NCBI GenBank assembly: GCA_977006965.1 | Contig: OZ345354.1 | Span: 372,001 to 436,000 of the forward strand | Direction: 5' to 3' | Origin: Phymatolithon calcareum | Lineage: Eukaryota; Rhodophyta; Florideophyceae; Hapalidiales | DNA: 64,000 nt | In this document: positions 60,551 through 64,000 of the stretch, piece by piece | Layout: every line of letters begins with the position of its first letter | Numbering within the stretch: the first letter of the stretch is position 1 | Notes under the pieces: model-generated | Told to the model about the DNA's origin: nothing | Database searches by the model: none | Seen by the model: the letters and a program-made list of their open reading frames with translations, nothing else | Position numbers and translations under genes: made by a program

Positions 60551-63214
60551 TTAAATGAATTCTGGCGGCAGTTGTTCTTTGCGAATTGAACAAACAAGCA
60601 CCACATCGGCCCGATCAATCCATGGTCGTCCATCATCGTGTGCTGCACATGCACTCAAGATTGCCGCTTCCGATCGAACGAACCCATCCAGCCCTGTCAC
60701 CAACCTGTCCATTGCCTCTTTTGTCATCGCCACACATCCTGGGATAGCAACACTCCCGAAATCGGTAAAATTGCATCGCTCTGCATATGCGCCCGCTTCT
60801 GCGTTTATCGCTGACTCTTCGTTCGTTTGGGTTTGTTTGAACTGGTTCGGTTCCAAATGATAATTTCTATTGTTCTTATCCGATTCCAATGGAACATCTT
60901 TCTCATTCTGCTTCGATTCCAAAGAGGAGCCCTGGTTCAGAGATGCACTGCAGTTCACAAGGGTAGAACTTTCAGCGTCCTCCTCCTCCACCTGGTCGAC
61001 TTCATTCCGCTTTACAATGCTCCCGTCCAAAGAAACAATCCAATCCGTATCTTTGATACCTAAGAAATGCAAACATAGCCAGGAAAGACGATGATAACAA
61101 ACAGTACCTTGCGAATGCGCTGCATGGTCACTTAAAGATGTTTTCAGAAACCGGCATAGCTCTGAAGTATCCAAAGCGGTACCATTGACTGCAGCAGAAG
61201 ATTCTTCGCCACTCTCTAATGGCCCATTGTCAATACGGTTAGCATAGACCCGCTGAGAGTCTGACTCTGAAGAGTTCTCAATCTGACAGGACACGTTCCC
61301 CTCTGATACACGCTCCCGCCTCGGGGGCAAGCCATACACTTGAAACGGAGTGGCGCCAAAGTTTTCAGCATACTCGCCAATAGATGCAACTTCGCTAGAA
61401 TCGCATGTGAAAGAGCTACATACGTCGCTCGAATCATCCTGCAACTCCGAGCAATACTGCTGTCCTTGTGCAATTAGTTTAAGCTCGTTATTCAAGGCGT
61501 CAACTTCCTTGCGAACGACTTTCGGAAAACTGATAACACTCTTTGGCACCAGCCTGCATAGTTCCAAACTTTCGTAATCAGTGAAAATCGGGCGCTTCCA
61601 TGCGGACTCCGATGACCGTGTACCATGGTGTCCCCAAGGGGAAGTACCATTCAAAAATAAGCGCACGGGGCTTCCAAGCTCACTATGCTCGCAAACTCGT
61701 CGCATCGCAGTATTAATATCTCGTTCAGTGATTACCCGGGAATACTTGCCGTCTCCAAAGGCATCCAGTCGAGCACAATGAGCTGCAATATTCACAACAT
61801 GAATCGCGAACCTCCCTGCACTCGTTGCCAAGAAGTGAACGGCCTGCGGATCCATCGCAATCACCGGTGCAGGAGGTACCTCACGTGTGGCCTGTGCTTG
61901 CGCAAACGTGGCTTCACGTAGTCCGTCAAGCAAAGCATCGGTCCGAATAAGCGCGCATCGCGAGAGGAACTTCTGGCTCAGCGGGTCTTGCCATCGTCGC
62001 ACAATGCTAGCGCTGTGCTTAACGCGGTTGGATCCGGAGACTCGAAAATGCGGTTTTTCCCACCACTCGATATCGCTATCCGGTGGATTCGTGTCTGGCG
62101 GATCGACACCGGGGTTCCAGTCTGGAAATGCGACAGGGGTCTTCGACATGCATAGTTGCATATACTGACCGAGAGTTTGCGAGGCACCGTTTGTCACACA
62201 TTGCACGTACCTACGGACACAATTGGATTGCAGAAGCTCTGTGCTGGGGATTTTGGAGAGCTGGTACTTCTTCTCTTCCGAATCGGTATCGCTTGGGTAG
62301 TCGCACGCAGTTTCAGGCAGTTCCATTGACGGTTGTTTTCGTTTTTTATACGGCCGTTTTTTAGGAGTTGCATCTGCAGCCTCACTGTCTTTCTCAGATA
62401 GCTCAGTTTCTTGTACATCGATTCCCGTACCCACAGCGCGGTCTTCTGGTACATCGGTGCTTTTTTCCGGAAGCTGGACGGCTGGCGCCTCACTGCCACT
62501 TCCTTCCACATCACCCTCATCATCAGAATACAGAGCGAGGCCGCTAAGTGACTTTCGACTCTCGGGTGCCTGTGGTACTGGTTCTTCGGTACTCGCAATC
62601 GGTTGCAAAGGAGCACCATCCTTCGCTGAATCTGCCCTTGGCAATAGATTTGCTCTCTTGCTCTCTGTTCCCATCCGGAGCGCTCTGGTCATTTCTTTGC
62701 GAAAGGAACTCCATTTTGTCCCATCGTACATCTTTCGCGGATTGATTTTGAAGAATTCTTCCGTCGTGCGGTGCATAATGCGCAACATCAAATCGCACCA
62801 TGCCGGGGTCCGCGAACCGCCGCCAAGAACACGAGAGAGACGGTTGGAATCCACCATACAACGCAATCGGTCACATGCGGACAGAAACTCGTGTGCTGCT
62901 GCGCGAGCCTGCAAGGAACCAACCTGCTCAATACGATTCAACTCAAATCCTCCGTTTGTGTACGGCGCAACGTTGTGAGCACGAGACCAGAATCGACCTT
63001 CACGAACGCGCTCTGACACGCCCAAGTGCGTGTCAGAATATTTTCCAGGATATCCTTCACCTGGGCTTTTCTTCGCTTTCTTCTTTCTGCCTCCATTTTC
63101 TTCAGTTACGTCGGGCTTGGCGTGTGCGCGCTTTATCCGTTTGCGAGGGTTTGTCTGGTTATCGCCGGAAGCTGGACGCTTGCGGGATGAAGTCCCTGGC
63201 TTTCCTGGGGTCAT
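60551..63214 (-). CDS. 887-residue nuclear-type protein with two histone-fold-like regions
   Basis: Single exon from ATG 63214. The N-terminus is strongly basic (SRKRPASGDN, PRKRIKRAHAKP, GGRKKKAKKSPGEG), indicating nuclear import or DNA binding. Residues about 85-190 form a conserved-looking helical region (RIEQVGSLQARAAAHEFLSACDRL). A segment at about 450-510 (MDPQAVHFLATSAGRFAIHV, then ITERDINTAMRRVCEH) and the C-terminus at about 825-880 (AMTKEAMDRLVTGLDGFVRS, then WIDRADVVLV) each have the helix-loop-long helix-loop-helix pattern of a histone fold. The linkers are acidic or Ser-rich. TAF-, NF-Y- or centromere-type proteins have such folds, but none can be named. The 3' end abuts the receptor-like gene's duplicated segment. 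Confidence 0.75.
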   Translation of the reverse strand: MTPGKPGTSSRKRPASGDNQTNPRKRIKRAHAKPDVTEENGGRKKKAKKSPGEGYPGKYSDTHLGVSERVREGRFWSRAHNVAPYTNGGFELNRIEQVGSLQARAAAHEFLSACDRLRCMVDSNRLSRVLGGGSRTPAWCDLMLRIMHRTTEEFFKINPRKMYDGTKWSSFRKEMTRALRMGTESKRANLLPRADSAKDGAPLQPIASTEEPVPQAPESRKSLSGLALYSDDEGDVEGSGSEAPAVQLPEKSTDVPEDRAVGTGIDVQETELSEKDSEAADATPKKRPYKKRKQPSMELPETACDYPSDTDSEEKKYQLSKIPSTELLQSNCVRRYVQCVTNGASQTLGQYMQLCMSKTPVAFPDWNPGVDPPDTNPPDSDIEWWEKPHFRVSGSNRVKHSASIVRRWQDPLSQKFLSRCALIRTDALLDGLREATFAQAQATREVPPAPVIAMDPQAVHFLATSAGRFAIHVVNIAAHCARLDAFGDGKYSRVITERDINTAMRRVCEHSELGSPVRLFLNGTSPWGHHGTRSSESAWKRPIFTDYESLELCRLVPKSVISFPKVVRKEVDALNNELKLIAQGQQYCSELQDDSSDVCSSFTCDSSEVASIGEYAENFGATPFQVYGLPPRRERVSEGNVSCQIENSSESDSQRVYANRIDNGPLESGEESSAAVNGTALDTSELCRFLKTSLSDHAAHSQGTVCYHRLSWLCLHFLGIKDTDWIVSLDGSIVKRNEVDQVEEEDAESSTLVNCSASLNQGSSLESKQNEKDVPLESDKNNRNYHLEPNQFKQTQTNEESAINAEAGAYAERCNFTDFGSVAIPGCVAMTKEAMDRLVTGLDGFVRSEAAILSACAAHDDGRPWIDRADVVLVCSIRKEQLPPEFI

Positions 63215-63756
63215 CTTAATTAGCCCCTGGACGAAGCAATATTCAAGGGAGCGATAAAGAGTGAGTGAACGACATTTGAGAGTTCGAGGGCAGAGATGCT
63301 CTTTCGGTCGGGACGACTTGTCCAGAACAGCAATGGGAAAAGCTCAACGGTATTCAAACATGGCGTGATCCTTGTACGTCGATCATGGACGTGTTATTGC
63401 GGACCGACCGGTCCTTGGCAAAAGACCTCAACGTCCATTTCTTTGGACCGGCTCAAATTTGGGCCTTATCCTAATCCAATTATCTGCAGATCCACCTTCG
63501 GATCCCATGCCGTACCTCGTCACCCATGTGGCCTGAGCGCCGTCCGCGATCAATGCGGCTCTGCGCGTGGGCAGGAACAGCCCTACCTCTGGGGAAACGA
63601 TACAGTTTACGATGGGGGCGAGTGCATGCCACTTGCTGCGCTCGCGCGGCAGGCTCATCTGCGAATGCAGCATCAGAATTACCTGGCGAGGCCAGGAAGT
63701 GGGCATCAGCCGCTGCTCGCGCAAGCGTTGCATTGAGCTCCGGACGTGAAGACAGC
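63215..63756. promoter_or_regulatory. Divergent promoter region, with possible upstream coding extension of the last gene
   Basis: Separates the histone-fold-like gene (-) from the DUF5522 gene (+). The plus frame of the latter is open for some distance upstream of 63757 (ELPGEARKWASAAARASVAL), so its real start may lie within this stretch. Confidence 0.4.
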
Positions 63757-64000
63757 ATGAGTGCAGGTGAATTGCTTGCTTTTTGCGCTGCAAAGGGCGT
63801 ACGAGTAACTTGCAACCCTTGGGATATAAAGACGCTCCACATTGCCGCGTCTCGCTATGTGATGGAGGAGCGGGCGGTGCGTACTAGAGACGGGCCGATT
63901 TGGGCGGCACTGTCGGACAATGCACGGGCGACGCTAGCGCATGCGGTGTGCAACGGGGAGGGTGATGTGACGTACGAAGACCCGAAGACGGGGTATACGG
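63757..64000 (+). CDS. DUF5522-type small protein, 5' part (cut by window end)
   Basis: From ATG 63757 the frame is open to the last base (81 codons). Near the end it reads ARATLAHAVCNGEGDVTYED and then PKTGYT, matching the family pattern H..A...G...Y.DP.TGY.V(F/L)T of DUF5522 proteins (the animal C1orf53 group and plant/bacterial relatives), whose function is not established. The N-terminus (MSAGELLAFCAAKGVRVTC) is not the family's usual leader, and an earlier start in the same open frame is possible. The rest, including the expected (F/L)T end of the motif, lies outside the window. Confidence 0.6.
   Translation, partial: MSAGELLAFCAAKGVRVTCNPWDIKTLHIAASRYVMEERAVRTRDGPIWAALSDNARATLAHAVCNGEGDVTYEDPKTGYT

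Noticed and set aside
1-64000. CRISPR array or prokaryotic operon structure
   Set aside because: No regularly spaced direct repeats and no operon-like gene runs; the host genes are eukaryotic with introns.

Overview
The window looks like nuclear DNA of an intron-poor, transposon-rich eukaryote. Host proteins (eIF1A, PNO1, UPF2, bystin, STE24, CDKA) are eukaryotic, and several genes carry short GT-AG introns (73-225 nt) near their 5' ends. Single-exon genes up to 4.6 kb, a CDK with a PATAIRE helix, a plastid-type DUF819 protein with a transit-like leader, and a dense mixture of transposons would fit a red alga of the florideophyte type (Chondrus-like). That assignment is inference; no marker in the window settles it.

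Layout. 1-24 kb is mixed: the 3' end of an unknown gene, eIF1A (-), three dispersed copies of a small multi-pass membrane protein family (2.9, 10.6 and 19.7 kb), a broken Fanzor/TnpB-like RNA-guided nuclease gene (5.1-8.1 kb) and a Fanzor 3' fragment (22.0-22.4 kb), several foldback repeats, a spliced 140-residue gene of unknown function, PNO1 (+), a DUF819 membrane protein (-), and an aldo/keto reductase (-). 24.8-37.7 kb is a compact host gene block: STE24 protease (-), a PDCD4/MA3-type N-terminal module protein (-), an ePHD + HMG-like chromatin protein (+), UPF2 (-), and bystin (+), the last two divergent across about 430 bp.

37.9-57.3 kb is a transposon cluster: a nearly complete tyrosine-recombinase retrotransposon of the PAT/Ngaro type with split direct repeats (A1...B1-A2-B2); a long-TIR element carrying a short ORF, with a second partial copy 13 kb away; a decayed Gypsy element on the minus strand between two LTR-like sequences in opposite orientation; a MULE fragment with a SWIM finger; a small pogo-like element with TA target sites; a piggyBac-like transposase in which a YqaJ nuclease domain appears to be inserted between the second and third catalytic segments; and a 385-bp MITE with a 5-bp target duplication.

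57.7-64 kb returns to host genes: CDKA (+, one intron), a short gene resembling the ligand-binding/first-membrane region of ionotropic glutamate receptors (-, two introns and a tandem copy of its first splice-donor segment), an 887-residue basic protein with two histone-fold-like regions (-), and the start of a DUF5522-type protein (+) cut by the window end.

Functional themes among host genes are translation and ribosome biogenesis (eIF1A, PNO1, bystin), mRNA surveillance (UPF2), prenyl-protein processing (STE24), cell-cycle control (CDKA) and chromatin (ePHD/HMG protein, histone-fold-like protein). The most unusual material is the Fanzor pseudogene with a dated retroposon insertion and a conserved downstream hairpin, and the piggyBac-YqaJ nested fusion.
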